Of a stretch of 64,000 nt of DNA, positions 1-9,147 are shown piece after piece. Source of the stretch: Alphaproteobacteria bacterium (GTDB lineage Bacteria; Pseudomonadota; Alphaproteobacteria; Micropepsales; Micropepsaceae); NCBI GenBank assembly GCA_025350465.1, contig JANXXU010000008.1, positions 186,001-250,000 of the forward strand, given 5' to 3'. The notes beneath the pieces were generated by a model, which saw only the letters and a list, made by a program, of their open reading frames with translations, did no database searches and was not told the DNA's origin. The position numbers were made by a program, and so were the translations under genes. Numbering within the stretch: position 1 is the stretch's first letter; each line of letters begins with the position of its first letter.

Positions 1-636
1 GGGCTGGCTGTCCGAACGGTGACACTGTACCGCCTTCGCCAACGGCATCGTGCCCAGTTCCAAAAAACCGAAGCGCTCCGAACGTTGAAGAACGCCATCG
101 GCGACTCGCGATAGGTCGAACATCTGTAGCTTCCACGAAGAATCGTCTCCCCAAATGCAACCCGCTACAAAAGCCAAATCGAGGGTTCTCCATGGGCCAA
201 TGGTTTCGAGTATGCCGTCTCCAATTTCCTTCTCGCTCTCTACAAGAGCATACGCTTCGGCCTCGAATTTCCGCCATAAGCGGTCGTATTTCGGGTCGCC
301 TATTTTTGTCCAGCGCCTTTCGCGATACCGCGGCACGAACAGCTCAACCGGACAGAACCCGTTTGACTCCGGATTCTCGCCGCCGATGTCGCGGCAATCG
401 GGCAATGTCATTATTCGCGTGCACGTGTAATCCTTCGAGTAGAGCGCGTACCAAGAGCCGTCCAGTTCGAACGGCTCGAACGTCTCCTCTCCAAAGCGAT
501 AGTAGTGGCGCTCGTATGAGCCAATCTCGGCGTCACCGTCGTAGATCGTGACAACAGTTGAATCCCATTGGTTGGGTCGATTGGGTTTTGGCTTCGTCGT
601 TACGCGAAACCGCCGGACGCTTGGATCAGCTCGCAT
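1..636 (-). CDS. Hypothetical protein, 3' end outside window
   Basis: This gene is absent from the ORF track because it runs off the left edge. Reading the minus strand from ATG at 636 gives 212 uninterrupted codons to base 1, starting MRADPSVRRFRVTTKPKPNR and continuing with a composition typical of a folded soluble protein (many aromatic and acidic residues, segments such as SYERHYYRFGEETFEPFEL). A GAGG lies about ten bases before the ATG. I do not recognise the family; no signal peptide or membrane segment is visible. It is the last gene of this strand run before the repeat at 701-735 and may have its own promoter in the gap to ccrM. That it is coding is well supported; the function is unknown. 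Confidence 0.72.
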   Translation of the reverse strand, partial: MRADPSVRRFRVTTKPKPNRPNQWDSTVVTIYDGDAEIGSYERHYYRFGEETFEPFELDGSWYALYSKDYTCTRIMTLPDCRDIGGENPESNGFCPVELFVPRYRERRWTKIGDPKYDRLWRKFEAEAYALVESEKEIGDGILETIGPWRTLDLAFVAGCIWGDDSSWKLQMFDLSRVADGVLQRSERFGFLELGTMPLAKAVQCHRSDSQP

Positions 637-700
637 TGCTGTCAGGCCTCTACTGTTCGTCGATACAACGATCGCGATATGTAGCGTGGCTCGTCGAAAA

Positions 701-735
701 AGTCGTGGATGGTCGGCCTTCGCCGACCATGACAG
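701..735. repeat. Palindromic intergenic repeat, copy 1
   Basis: A 35-bp unit beginning agtcgtggatggtcgg, with a 9-bp stem (ATGGTCGGC / GCCGACCAT) and a CTTC loop. A near-identical unit lies at 5824-5858, where one stem base pair is changed on both sides so that pairing is kept. It sits between the hypothetical gene and the 3' end of ccrM and could also act as a terminator-like hairpin. No T-run follows it. Confidence 0.7.
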
Positions 736-757
736 CGCCGGGAGTGCTTGCCGTCCC

Positions 758-1957
<1,200 letters not shown>

Positions 1958-2584
1958 TCACTCTGCTGCTGACCACAAAATCTGGGTTTGGTTGACGGCG
2001 GTGAAGCTGAGCCGGTGCTGCGCTGTGATGCCGAGGCGGTTGATCGCCATACGATGGTCGTTGGTGCCGTAACCTTTATTTCGCGCCCAGCCGTAGCCCG
2101 GATGGCGCCGGTCGAGTTCGCACATGAAGCGGTCGCGATAGACCTTGGCGATGATCGAAGCCGCCGCGATCGACAGCGACTTCGCATCGCCTTCGACGAT
2201 GGTCTGGACAGTGCAGGACAATTTCGGCGCGCGATTGCCGTCGACCAGCACCAGCCGCGGTACTTGCGCAAGCCACGAAACGGCGCGCTCCATCGCCAGC
2301 ATCGTTGCGGATAAGATGTTGAAGCGGTCGATTTCCTCCACGCTCGCTTCGCCGACTGCGAACGCCAATGCGTTCTGACGTATTGCGTCGTAAGCGCGAT
2401 CAAGCTGTTTCGGCGTTAGTTTCTTGCAATCGTCGATGCCGTCGGGGATGCGCACAGGATCGAGAATGACGGCAGCTGCAATCACCGGGCCCGCCCACGG
2501 CCCGCGACCGGCCTCGTCGACACCAGCAACGATGCCATCATGCTGACGTTCGCGTGTGAAGTCGGGCATTGGTATAGCCCTCAT
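1958..2584 (-). CDS. rnhB: Ribonuclease HII
   Basis: Cytoplasmic endonuclease that cuts the RNA strand of RNA-DNA hybrids and removes misincorporated ribonucleotides. The 208-residue product has the type 2 RNase H signature GVDEAGRGPWAGPV near residue 20, giving the first two catalytic acidic residues. Later it has LVLVDGN and the RDRFM...HPGYGW block with further active-site residues. Its length is normal for the family. The ATG at 2584 immediately follows the TAG of the upstream radical SAM gene, so the two are almost certainly cotranscribed; a second in-frame Met a few codons on is possible. rnhB next to ccrM is a gene order seen in Alphaproteobacteria. Confidence 0.95.
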   Translation of the reverse strand: MRAIPMPDFTRERQHDGIVAGVDEAGRGPWAGPVIAAAVILDPVRIPDGIDDCKKLTPKQLDRAYDAIRQNALAFAVGEASVEEIDRFNILSATMLAMERAVSWLAQVPRLVLVDGNRAPKLSCTVQTIVEGDAKSLSIAAASIIAKVYRDRFMCELDRRHPGYGWARNKGYGTNDHRMAINRLGITAQHRLSFTAVNQTQILWSAAE

Positions 2585-3721
2585 CTAAAGAAGCGGTAGC
2601 TGATCGCCGGACCGCGGCGGTAGTTTGAAGAGATCAGTGCGCAGTTCCGTGGATTCTTCATTGAGTCGCAGCCGCTCGCAAGCAACCCTGAAGCGTTTCG
2701 CCATCATTTGTGCATAAGGGCCGGTGCCTTTCATGCGTTTGCCCCACTGCGAATCATAGTCGCGCCCGCCGCGCATCGAGCGAATCAGCGACATCACGTG
2801 CGCGGCGCGTCCGGGCTCGCGGGCCTCCAGCCACTCGCGAAACAAGTCTTTGATTTCAAGCGGAAGCCGCAAAAGCACAAACGCGGCGTGTTTCGCGCCG
2901 GCATCGCGCGCCGCCTCCAGAATCTTTTCCATCTCGTGATCGTTGAGCGCCGGGATCATCGGCGCCGCCATCACGGTCGTCGGCACGCCCGCTTCCGATA
3001 ATTTGCGCAAGGCGTCGAGCCTGCGCTCCGGCGTCGGTGCACGCGGCTCCATCGAACGCGCGAGGCTGCGATCGAGGGTTGTGACCGAGAGTGCAACCCG
3101 CGCGAGTCCGAGGCTTGCCATCTCGCTCAAGATGTCGAGATCGCGCAGCACGCGATTTGATTTCGTCACGATGCCGACGGGATGCTTGAAATCGAGCAAA
3201 ACCTGCAGGATTTGCCGTGTGATCTGATAACGCTCGTCGATCGGCTGATAAGGATCGGTGTTGGTGCCGAGCGCCATCGTGCGCACTTGATAGCTGGGCT
3301 TGCGCAACTCTTCCGTGAGCAAACGCGCCGCGTTCGGCTTGGCAAACAGTTGGCTCTCGAAATCTTGCCCCGGCGACAGCCCTAGGTAAGCGTGCGTCGG
3401 CCGTGCAAAACAATAAATGCAGCCATGCTCGCACCCGCGATACGGATTGATCGAGCGATCGAACGAAAGGTCGGGCGATTCATTGCGCGTAATGATCGTG
3501 CGCGTCGCGTCGATCCCGACCGTCGTCTTCAGCGCCGTCGGCTCTTCGTCGAGCGAGCCCCAGCCGTCATCGACGATGACACGATGCTCGCTCTCGAACC
3601 GGCCGCTCGCATTCGTAAGCGAGCCGCGCCCCTTCGTGTTCAGCGAAGGGTGCGCCAGATGCTCGTCTTCGAGGGCAGGGCGTGGCCCGTGCCCGATGAC
3701 CTGCTTGATCGACCGCGCCAT
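2585..3721 (-). CDS. PA0069-family radical SAM protein
   Basis: 378-residue radical S-adenosylmethionine protein of the PA0069/Rv2578c type, distantly related to spore photoproduct lyase. The 4Fe-4S cluster motif CEHGCIYC (Cys 97, 101, 104) lies after a ~90-residue N-terminal extension. Further on, TKSNRVLRDLDIL and VALSVTTLD are typical of this family. The substrate is unknown, so no reaction is assigned. The stop abuts the rnhB start, making a tight unit radical SAM-rnhB and probably ccrM. The ATG at 3721 is preserved in a clean N-terminal sequence. Family confidence is high; function is open. Confidence 0.88.
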   Translation of the reverse strand: MARSIKQVIGHGPRPALEDEHLAHPSLNTKGRGSLTNASGRFESEHRVIVDDGWGSLDEEPTALKTTVGIDATRTIITRNESPDLSFDRSINPYRGCEHGCIYCFARPTHAYLGLSPGQDFESQLFAKPNAARLLTEELRKPSYQVRTMALGTNTDPYQPIDERYQITRQILQVLLDFKHPVGIVTKSNRVLRDLDILSEMASLGLARVALSVTTLDRSLARSMEPRAPTPERRLDALRKLSEAGVPTTVMAAPMIPALNDHEMEKILEAARDAGAKHAAFVLLRLPLEIKDLFREWLEAREPGRAAHVMSLIRSMRGGRDYDSQWGKRMKGTGPYAQMMAKRFRVACERLRLNEESTELRTDLFKLPPRSGDQLPLL

Positions 3722-3765
3722 CCGGCGAGCCTATGCGAACGATGAGAACAAATCAAGAACAAACT

Positions 3766-4560
3766 TCAGTGAGCAGGTCTTCGGTAGTGATAGCGGTAGA
3801 GTTCGTGCGTGAAACCCAGGCCTTGATAGAGGCGGATCGCGGGCGCGTTCGTCGACACCACCTGCAGGCAAGCGCCGACCGCGTTCAGGTCGTCTTTCGC
3901 CCAACGCAATATCGCCGAGACGCAGGCGCGCGAGTAGCCGCGCCGCAGAGAGGTCGGATCGGTTGCCACCATATTCAGGCAAACGATGCCGTCGTGGACC
4001 GCGCCTTTGGCGACCGAGCGGATGTCGCCCGCCGCGTCGCGAACCAAGGCGAAGACGGCCGGCAACGCCAGCTGCTGCAAAATCCTTTCGATCTTCGCGC
4101 GCTCGCCGGGATTGTGATCGTGAAAGCGCATTCGTGCCGACATCCATTCACCGCTCGGCGCATTCGCCGCGAATTCGACGGCGTAGTCGAACGCCGCAGG
4201 CGGCGAATGCTCGGCGAAATCCATGAAGAGCGTGCTCGTCTCGGCTTCCGCGCGATAGCCGCAAGCGTCGAGCGCCTCTTCCAGTTCACGCGGCGCGCTC
4301 GACAGAATTCGAAAGCAGGCCGGCAAAGCGTGGCGCCGATACACCGCCTCGCAATATTGAATCTTCTCGTCGAGCGGGCGCGACCCGATACCGACGGCGT
4401 TGACCGAATTGGTCCGTCGTGTCTGTCCGTCGGCAAGCCGGATCAACCATCCGTCGTAGTGAATCTCTTGCAGCGCCGGCCATGCATTCAGGCAGACCTC
4501 TTCGACCCGCGCAGCAAGCGGTGTGAGTGCAAGGCTTTCGCCGGACAGTTTGACCTTCAT
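3766..4560 (-). CDS. GNAT-family N-acetyltransferase
   Basis: Predicted acetyl-CoA-dependent N-acyltransferase of 264 residues. The C-terminal half carries the GNAT acetyl-CoA motif (RRGYSRACVSAILRWAKD) and ends with the common APAIRLYQGLGF motif. The N-terminal half resembles the paired GNAT-like domain seen in two-domain members. The ORF track begins 29 codons earlier, but I choose ATG 4560 because AAGAGGA lies six bases upstream and the longer version would translate a terminator hairpin. The acceptor is unknown. It lies behind a leader with that hairpin, which could give transcription attenuation. Confidence 0.85.
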   Translation of the reverse strand: MKVKLSGESLALTPLAARVEEVCLNAWPALQEIHYDGWLIRLADGQTRRTNSVNAVGIGSRPLDEKIQYCEAVYRRHALPACFRILSSAPRELEEALDACGYRAEAETSTLFMDFAEHSPPAAFDYAVEFAANAPSGEWMSARMRFHDHNPGERAKIERILQQLALPAVFALVRDAAGDIRSVAKGAVHDGIVCLNMVATDPTSLRRGYSRACVSAILRWAKDDLNAVGACLQVVSTNAPAIRLYQGLGFTHELYRYHYRRPAH

Positions 4561-4604
4561 TGCGTCCTCTTTGATGAGGCCGGGCGACGCAAGGATGACG
4601 GCAA

Positions 4605-4633
4605 CAAAAAACCCCGCGGTCGCCGGCGGGGTT
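4605..4633 (-). terminator. Rho-independent terminator or attenuator upstream of GNAT gene
   Basis: On the minus strand AACCCCGC and GCGGGGTT form an 8-bp stem followed by a run of six T. It lies 45 bases upstream of the GNAT start at 4560 and no minus-strand gene lies just upstream, so it may terminate a leader transcript. A short ORF beginning MSRAMKTAFVSNRRR and ending at a TAG precedes it, but that ORF lacks a clear ribosome-binding site. Confidence 0.6.
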
Positions 4634-4858
4634 GAACAAATCGGCACGAATCGTGCGAACGCGTTGCTACCCGCCTTTGAAGGTGAGCGCGCGACGTCGG
4701 TTCGAAACGAATGCAGTCTTCATGGCGCGGCTCATAACAACTGTCGAGCCGATGATCAAGTGCCTTCGGCAATCGCGGCGTTGTCCCACCTCATACGTGT
4801 ATATATTGACAGTGTGATACTGACCCGGTCATCCGCTGCATTCGCGAAAAGCCAAGCC

Positions 4859-5323
4859 ATGAGCACTGCCGAAACCGAATTGCGACCTGCCGGTTCATCG
4901 GACGCGCTCGCCATCGCCGAACTCTTCACCGCATCGCGCCACGACGCTTTGCCGTATCTTCCGGAGCTGCATGACGACGACGATACGCGCCATCACTTCG
5001 CCAACGTGGTGATGGCGCGCTGCGCAGTGTGGGTTGCGGTAGAGCACAGCCGCATCGTCGGCTTCATGGCTTGGAACGCCGGCAGCGGGCATCTCGATCA
5101 TCTCTACCTTCTGCCTGGCTACTATCGCCGTGGCATCGGCTCGCGATTGCTGGACAAGGCGAAGGCGCTCAGCGGCGGCAAAATCCTACTCTATGCATTC
5201 CAGCGCAACGCGCGCGCCCGCGCCTTTTATGAGCGCCACGGTTTCCGCGCCACCTGGTTCGGCGACGGAGCCGAAAACGAAGAGCGCGAACCCGACGTAC
5301 TTTACGAGTGGCGCCGTGAGTAA
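4859..5323 (+). CDS. GNAT-family N-acetyltransferase
   Basis: Small single-domain GNAT acetyltransferase of 154 residues; the substrate is unknown. The acetyl-CoA binding motif YRRGIGSRLL is in the centre and RNARARAFYERHGFRAT near the end is the standard GNAT C-terminal motif. The ORF track extends over 100 codons upstream, but the extension is unrelated low-quality sequence. The ATG at 4859 gives MSTAETELRPAG, a typical GNAT N terminus. Its last bases overlap the GTG of the DUF1801 gene by 8 bases, implying translational coupling. A TTGACA lies about 50 bases upstream (4806-4811), but I see no convincing -10. Confidence 0.88.
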   Translation: MSTAETELRPAGSSDALAIAELFTASRHDALPYLPELHDDDDTRHHFANVVMARCAVWVAVEHSRIVGFMAWNAGSGHLDHLYLLPGYYRRGIGSRLLDKAKALSGGKILLYAFQRNARARAFYERHGFRATWFGDGAENEEREPDVLYEWRRE

Positions 5324-5720
5324 GCTCTTCGAGGCCTATCCGAAAGACGTGCGCGCAAAATTACTCGTCTTGCGCAAATGGATCTTTGACACGGCGGCCA
5401 AGACCAAAGGCGTCGGAGAATTGGAAGAGACGCTGAAATGGCGTCAGCCGAGTTATCTGACGACGAAGTCGAAGAGCGGCACCACGATCCGCATCGACCA
5501 CGTGCCGTCCGTGCCGGGCCGTTACGCGCTCTACGTCAACTGCCAAACCAATTTGATCGCGACCTTTCGCGACCTCTACCCGCGCGAGCTAACCTACGAA
5601 GGCAATCGCGGCGTCATCTTCCACGTCGACGACAAAATCCCGGAAAAACCCTTGCGCCACTGCATCGCGCTCGCGCTGACCTATCATTTGAACAAGCGCA
5701 AAATAGTGGCCGAAGGCTAA
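5316..5720 (+). CDS. DUF1801 domain-containing protein
   Basis: 134-residue protein of the DUF1801 (YdhG-like) family, recognised from KWRQPSYLTTKSKSGTTIRI, the phrase around PGRYALYVNC, and a late HVDDKIPEKPLRHCIALALTYH. Biochemical function is not established for the family. The start is a GTG at 5316 overlapping the upstream GNAT stop; the longer ORF in the track simply reads back through the acetyltransferase gene in another frame. The 8-base overlap suggests cotranslation with the GNAT enzyme. It is probably a soluble cytoplasmic protein; no signal peptide is visible. Confidence 0.85.
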   Translation: MSKLFEAYPKDVRAKLLVLRKWIFDTAAKTKGVGELEETLKWRQPSYLTTKSKSGTTIRIDHVPSVPGRYALYVNCQTNLIATFRDLYPRELTYEGNRGVIFHVDDKIPEKPLRHCIALALTYHLNKRKIVAEG

Positions 5721-5730
5721 CCAGTCCTGC

Positions 5731-5858
5731 CATGGTCGGCCCCCGGGTCGCGGCTTCGCCTTGCCCGAGGGTAAACTGCGGCCGACCACCCACGACCTCC
5801 TTTTCAAGCGCTCCCAAGAAACAAGTCGTGGATGGTCCGCCTTCGCGGACCATGACAG
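5731..5858. repeat. Inverted pair of palindromic repeats, copy 2
   Basis: The stretch holds an inverted arrangement: atggtcggc near 5733 with ggccgacc near 5780, then ccacccacgac facing gtcgtggatggtc. The right-hand unit (5824-5858) matches the unit at 701-735 except for one compensated stem pair (GGTCCGC/GCGGACC instead of GGTCGGC/GCCGACC). This resembles a REP/BIME-type intergenic element. No transposase of the RAYT type is in the window. Confidence 0.65.
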
Positions 5859-5868
5859 TCGAGTGGTA

Positions 5869-5922
5869 TCAAATCAGCGGCAGGCGCAGCGTAGCGCGCG
5901 AGCCGCCTTCGCTGCGGTTCGA
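5869..5922 (-). pseudogene. Relict 3' end of a histidine kinase gene
   Basis: The minus strand reads NRSEGGSRATLRLPLI and then a stop, nearly the same as the C terminus of the histidine kinase ending at 6750 (NRNEGGLRATLRLPLI). The DNA matches for about 48 bases (5872-5919 against 6753-6800) with five differences. No kinase sequence continues upstream in this copy, so it is a fragment. The TPR-like gene 5977-6711 lies between the two copies. Confidence 0.65.
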
Positions 5923-5976
5923 AGCCGTCGGACGTCGCAGAAATATTTCCCGACTAGATAGCTACCGAGGTGACTG

Positions 5977-6711
5977 CTATGGCCCCCAGATAATGTCACG
6001 GCATGCATCGTTCGTTTTCTTCCGCAACGCAGTTGCTTCCAGCGCCTTGCCTTGCAGCTCAAGAATGCGCGCGAGGTTCTCGCCAACCTGGCTCACGCGG
6101 CACAAGTTGTCGCCGAACGGCGAAGCTTGGAGCAGTTCATATGCTTCGCGATACGCTGCAGCGGCGGCCGCCAAATCGCCGTGCGCCTCGGCCGCCGTTC
6201 CACGCAAGACGATCATGTCTGCCAACGATCCGAGGACCGTACGTATCGCATCGTGGTTTGGCAGCAATATCCTGCGGCGCGTCGCGAGCACTCGGCGGTA
6301 GGTACTCTCGACGCGCGCCGACCATTTGCTTGGCTCGACATTTCGCAGTGCATCCGCAAGCGTATGCCACTCCACGGTCGTCTCGTAATTGTCAGGCCCG
6401 AGAGCGCGTTCGTAGACGGCTGCCGCCGCCTCCAAATAAGGAATCGATGCGACCCAATATCCGTCGTTGCAAAACGCAACGCCAAGCTCTTCGAGCGCTG
6501 CGCCGTAGGCAACGCTGTCGTGCCGGTATCGTATGCGCGCGTAGTCGAGGTCAAGGCGCGCCCACAAAAGTCCCGTCTGCGCCTCCGAGGCCATCTGCTG
6601 TATTACAAGGCCGAAGGACAGATGATTGACGGCGTTGAGCCAAGCGCTGGCGCCCGCGGCCGCTCCCGCGACCACGATTGCAATGAGCAAATTCTGTCGG
6701 CGATTGGTCAT
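5977..6711 (-). CDS. TPR-like membrane-anchored hypothetical protein
   Basis: Predicted 244-residue protein with one N-terminal membrane segment or signal anchor (LLIAIVVAGAAAGASAW, residues ~7-23) followed by helical repeats resembling tetratricopeptide units (SIPYLEAAAAVYERALG and AAAAAYREAYELLQ). Such proteins usually scaffold protein contacts at the membrane; no partner can be named. I start at ATG 6711 (MTNRRQ); the track uses a GTG five codons earlier, and neither has a strong Shine-Dalgarno sequence. The gene lies directly downstream of the histidine kinase and between two copies of the kinase 3' end, which suggests it was inserted or duplicated here. Confidence 0.72.
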   Translation of the reverse strand: MTNRRQNLLIAIVVAGAAAGASAWLNAVNHLSFGLVIQQMASEAQTGLLWARLDLDYARIRYRHDSVAYGAALEELGVAFCNDGYWVASIPYLEAAAAVYERALGPDNYETTVEWHTLADALRNVEPSKWSARVESTYRRVLATRRRILLPNHDAIRTVLGSLADMIVLRGTAAEAHGDLAAAAAAYREAYELLQASPFGDNLCRVSQVGENLARILELQGKALEATALRKKTNDACRDIIWGP

Positions 6712-6749
6712 GGCTGCGGCGCGCACTCGTCTAGCGTCACAAACCTACG

Positions 6750-8279
6750 CTAAATCAGCGGCAGCCGCAGCGTCGCGCGCAAGCCGCCTTCGTTGCGGTT
6801 TGCGAGCACCAGGTCGCCGCCGTGGCGCAGGGCGATCGCCCGCGCGATGGTGAGCCCGAGCCCGTTTCCGCCGGTATCGGTGCTGCGCGATTCCTCAAGC
6901 CGCACGAAGGGATCGAAGACGCGCGCCAGCGCCTCGGTGGGAATGCCGGCACCCTGATCGTCGACATAGATCTCGGCCCAAGGCTTGGCCGCCCTCACGC
7001 TGACCTGCGCTTGACCGCCATAGCGCACGGCGTTCTCGACCAAATTGCGCAAGCAGCGTTTGATTTCCGAAGCCCGGCCTTGAATGCGCGTCGGCTCGAG
7101 CGTGCCGTGCGTGACCGGCGCCCCGGTCTCCGCCATGTCGTCGCAAACCGCTTCCACGAGCGACGGCAAGTCGAGTGCCTGCGAAGGTTCGCCTGTGTCG
7201 CCGCCGCGCGCCACCGCCAGAGCGGCTTCCGTCAAGCGCTGCATGTCGTCGAGCGTCGCCGCCATTTTCTGCTGCAGCTCGGGATCCTTGATCATTTCCG
7301 TCCGTATACGGAGCGATGAGATCGGCGTGCGCAGATCGTGTCCGATGGCGCTGAGCAGCGTGCGTTGATCGGCGAGCGTCTTGCGCAGGCGTTGCGCCAT
7401 CGTATTGAACGCGGCTGCCGCGCGCTTGATGTCGGTCGGGCCTTCTTCGGGCGCTGTCGCGCTGTCGTCGCCGCGGCCGAAACGCTCTGCGGCAACGGCC
7501 AAGCCCGCAAGAGGCCGCGCCAACCGCCCTGCCGCCCAAATCGCCGCCAGTGCGACGAGAATTGCCGCCGAACCGCCGGCGATCACGAGCGGCCACGTGA
7601 ACGGCGCTGCTGCCGGCGGCGAGGTCGCAACGTTGAGCCACACGCCGGACGCTAGCTCGACCGCCATGTCCAACCGGCGCGGATGCGATGTCACCTGAAC
7701 GATGAAGGGCTCGGGCACCTCCTCGTCGACTGCCTCTACAGTCTCCGGCGGATCGGTCGGATCGGGAGCCTCGGATGAAGATTGAACATCAGCCGTCGGG
7801 GCAGGGGGCGCAGGCGCGGCCGGCGGCGCGGGCGGCAGCGGCGCTATCGGCGCAATAGCCCTAACATGAGGTAGCGTGATGGTACGCCGGATCGCGACGA
7901 CGCGGTTCGACTGGACGTGCATCGGAGACCACGCGACGCGCGCCGACTTCACATCGCTGCCGAGTTCTTCCACGAGCGATTGACTCAACTCTTCGTCGGC
8001 CAAATCGGCGTCGACCGCCGGTACCGCCGAGAATCGCACCTCGAAGGCCGGGCCACTGGCAATCGTGGCGATGCTGTTGAGCTGCGCCGGCGTCGCTCCG
8101 TGTGCGAGGCGCACGATGCCGGCGGTGCGCCGGAACGCTTCGGCTTCATGCAGCGCCATGCGCAGAATCGTCTGCTGGCTCGTCAGCACGGCGAACGAAG
8201 CGAGTTGTGATACGGCCAAGGCGGCAAGCACGATAAGCACCAGCCACGCGCGCAACGTCCGGGGCGAGAACCAGCTCAA
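6750..8279 (-). CDS. EnvZ-type sensor histidine kinase
   Basis: Inner-membrane two-component sensor kinase of about 509 residues. After a first membrane helix (~8-30) comes a ~200-residue periplasmic region, a second helix (~232-255), HAMP, HisKA with the phospho-acceptor in IGHDLRTPISSL, and HATPase_c with N box NLVENAVRYG, G1 DDQGAGIP and G2 GNGLGL. The periplasmic part contains an unusual proline/alanine-rich stretch (PLPPAPPAAPAPPAPTADV) and an acidic EAVDEEVPEP segment. The start is uncertain: TTG 8279 overlaps the regulator stop by three bases, while the track starts at a TTG 14 codons earlier. It pairs with the regulator at 8276-9007. The signal is unknown. Confidence 0.9.
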   Translation of the reverse strand: MSWFSPRTLRAWLVLIVLAALAVSQLASFAVLTSQQTILRMALHEAEAFRRTAGIVRLAHGATPAQLNSIATIASGPAFEVRFSAVPAVDADLADEELSQSLVEELGSDVKSARVAWSPMHVQSNRVVAIRRTITLPHVRAIAPIAPLPPAPPAAPAPPAPTADVQSSSEAPDPTDPPETVEAVDEEVPEPFIVQVTSHPRRLDMAVELASGVWLNVATSPPAAAPFTWPLVIAGGSAAILVALAAIWAAGRLARPLAGLAVAAERFGRGDDSATAPEEGPTDIKRAAAAFNTMAQRLRKTLADQRTLLSAIGHDLRTPISSLRIRTEMIKDPELQQKMAATLDDMQRLTEAALAVARGGDTGEPSQALDLPSLVEAVCDDMAETGAPVTHGTLEPTRIQGRASEIKRCLRNLVENAVRYGGQAQVSVRAAKPWAEIYVDDQGAGIPTEALARVFDPFVRLEESRSTDTGGNGLGLTIARAIALRHGGDLVLANRNEGGLRATLRLPLI

Positions 8280-9007
8280 AGCTCTTCGACCTCCGCCGTG
8301 AACAAATAGCCCGAGCCCCAAGCGGTTTTGATCAAACGCGGGTTGCGCGGGTCTTCTTCAAGCTTGCGTCTAAGCCGCGAGATCTGCGTGTCGATGCTGC
8401 GGTCGAACACGGCGTCGGCATCGCGCCCCTTCACGCGTTCGAGCAATTGGTCGCGCGTCAGCACGACATGAGGATGATCCAAGAAGATCGCGAGCAGCGC
8501 GTGCTCCGCCGACGACAGCGATATCGCGACACCGTCCTTGCCGACGAGCGTGCGCTCGGGACCGTTCAAAATCCAGCCGCCAAATCGCAATCGCGCGCCC
8601 GTGCGCGGCCGCTGCGAGGGCGGCAATTCGTTCGTCCGCCGCAACACCGCATGAATGCGCGCCAGCAGCTCGCGTGGTGAAAACGGCTTCGTCACATAAT
8701 CGTCGGCGCCGACCTCGAGTCCGACGATGCGATCGAGTTCCTCGACCCGCGCGCTCAGCAAAATCACCGGCACTCCCTTGCCGGCGCGCACGCTGCGGCA
8801 GAGGCTCAAGCCGTCCTCGCCCGGCATCATGATGTCGAGCACGATAAGCTCGATGTCGCGTTCCTTGAGGACGCGCCGCGCCGCCGCCGCCGACTCCGCG
8901 CTCGACACACGCAAGCCGTTCGACAGCAGGTAGCGCGACAAGGCATCGCGAATGTCGCGATGGTCGTCGACGATCAGAACATGCGGGCCCGTTTCAGCCA
9001 TCGTCAT
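8276..9007 (-). CDS. OmpR-family response regulator
   Basis: DNA-binding response regulator of 243 residues. The receiver domain (about 8-120) has the acidic pair VDD, phospho-acceptor Asp58 in VLDIMMPGEDG, and the KPFSPRELLARI motif. The C-terminal winged helix (about 140-240) has SSAEHALLAIFL, LTRDQLLERV and RSIDTQISRLRRKL, as in OmpR/PhoB regulators. The kinase gene overlaps its stop codon. Met1 or Met3 may be the start, two codons apart. A 25-30 bp imperfect dyad lies 28 bases upstream (9035-9064) and recurs before the EF-hand gene, making it a candidate autoregulatory site for this protein. Confidence 0.94.
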   Translation of the reverse strand: MTMAETGPHVLIVDDHRDIRDALSRYLLSNGLRVSSAESAAAARRVLKERDIELIVLDIMMPGEDGLSLCRSVRAGKGVPVILLSARVEELDRIVGLEVGADDYVTKPFSPRELLARIHAVLRRTNELPPSQRPRTGARLRFGGWILNGPERTLVGKDGVAISLSSAEHALLAIFLDHPHVVLTRDQLLERVKGRDADAVFDRSIDTQISRLRRKLEEDPRNPRLIKTAWGSGYLFTAEVEEL

Positions 9008-9034
9008 TCATAGCAAGGCGCGCAACCTCGCGCA

Positions 9035-9064
9035 GCGAAACACTTTGTCAAAATGTGTCGTTGC
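9035..9064. promoter_or_regulatory. Dyad operator candidate, copy A
   Basis: Imperfect inverted repeat CGAAACA...TGTGTCG around a TTTGTCAAA core. It shares 27 of 30 positions with the site at 12751-12780. It lies between the divergent response-regulator gene (starts 9007) and the GntR gene (starts 9142), close to the expected promoter of the two-component operon. Binding by the response regulator is inferred from location only. Confidence 0.55.
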
Positions 9065-9126
9065 CAAGGAGGGTTACCGGCTGCGCAAGCCGTCGGAAGC
9101 GGGGGGTTGCGCCGCGCCTTGCTTAT

Positions 9127-9147
9127 TGTATTGTATACAGTATGCAG
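9127..9147 (+). promoter_or_regulatory. GntR-type operator overlapping the gntR start
   Basis: The sequence TTGTATTGTATACAGTATG contains the palindrome TGTATACA. FadR/FCD-subfamily GntR proteins commonly bind short palindromes containing GTATAC. It ends inside the start codon of the GntR gene at 9142, so binding would block initiation. No room remains for a normal ribosome-binding site, so the mRNA may be leaderless. Confidence 0.55.
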
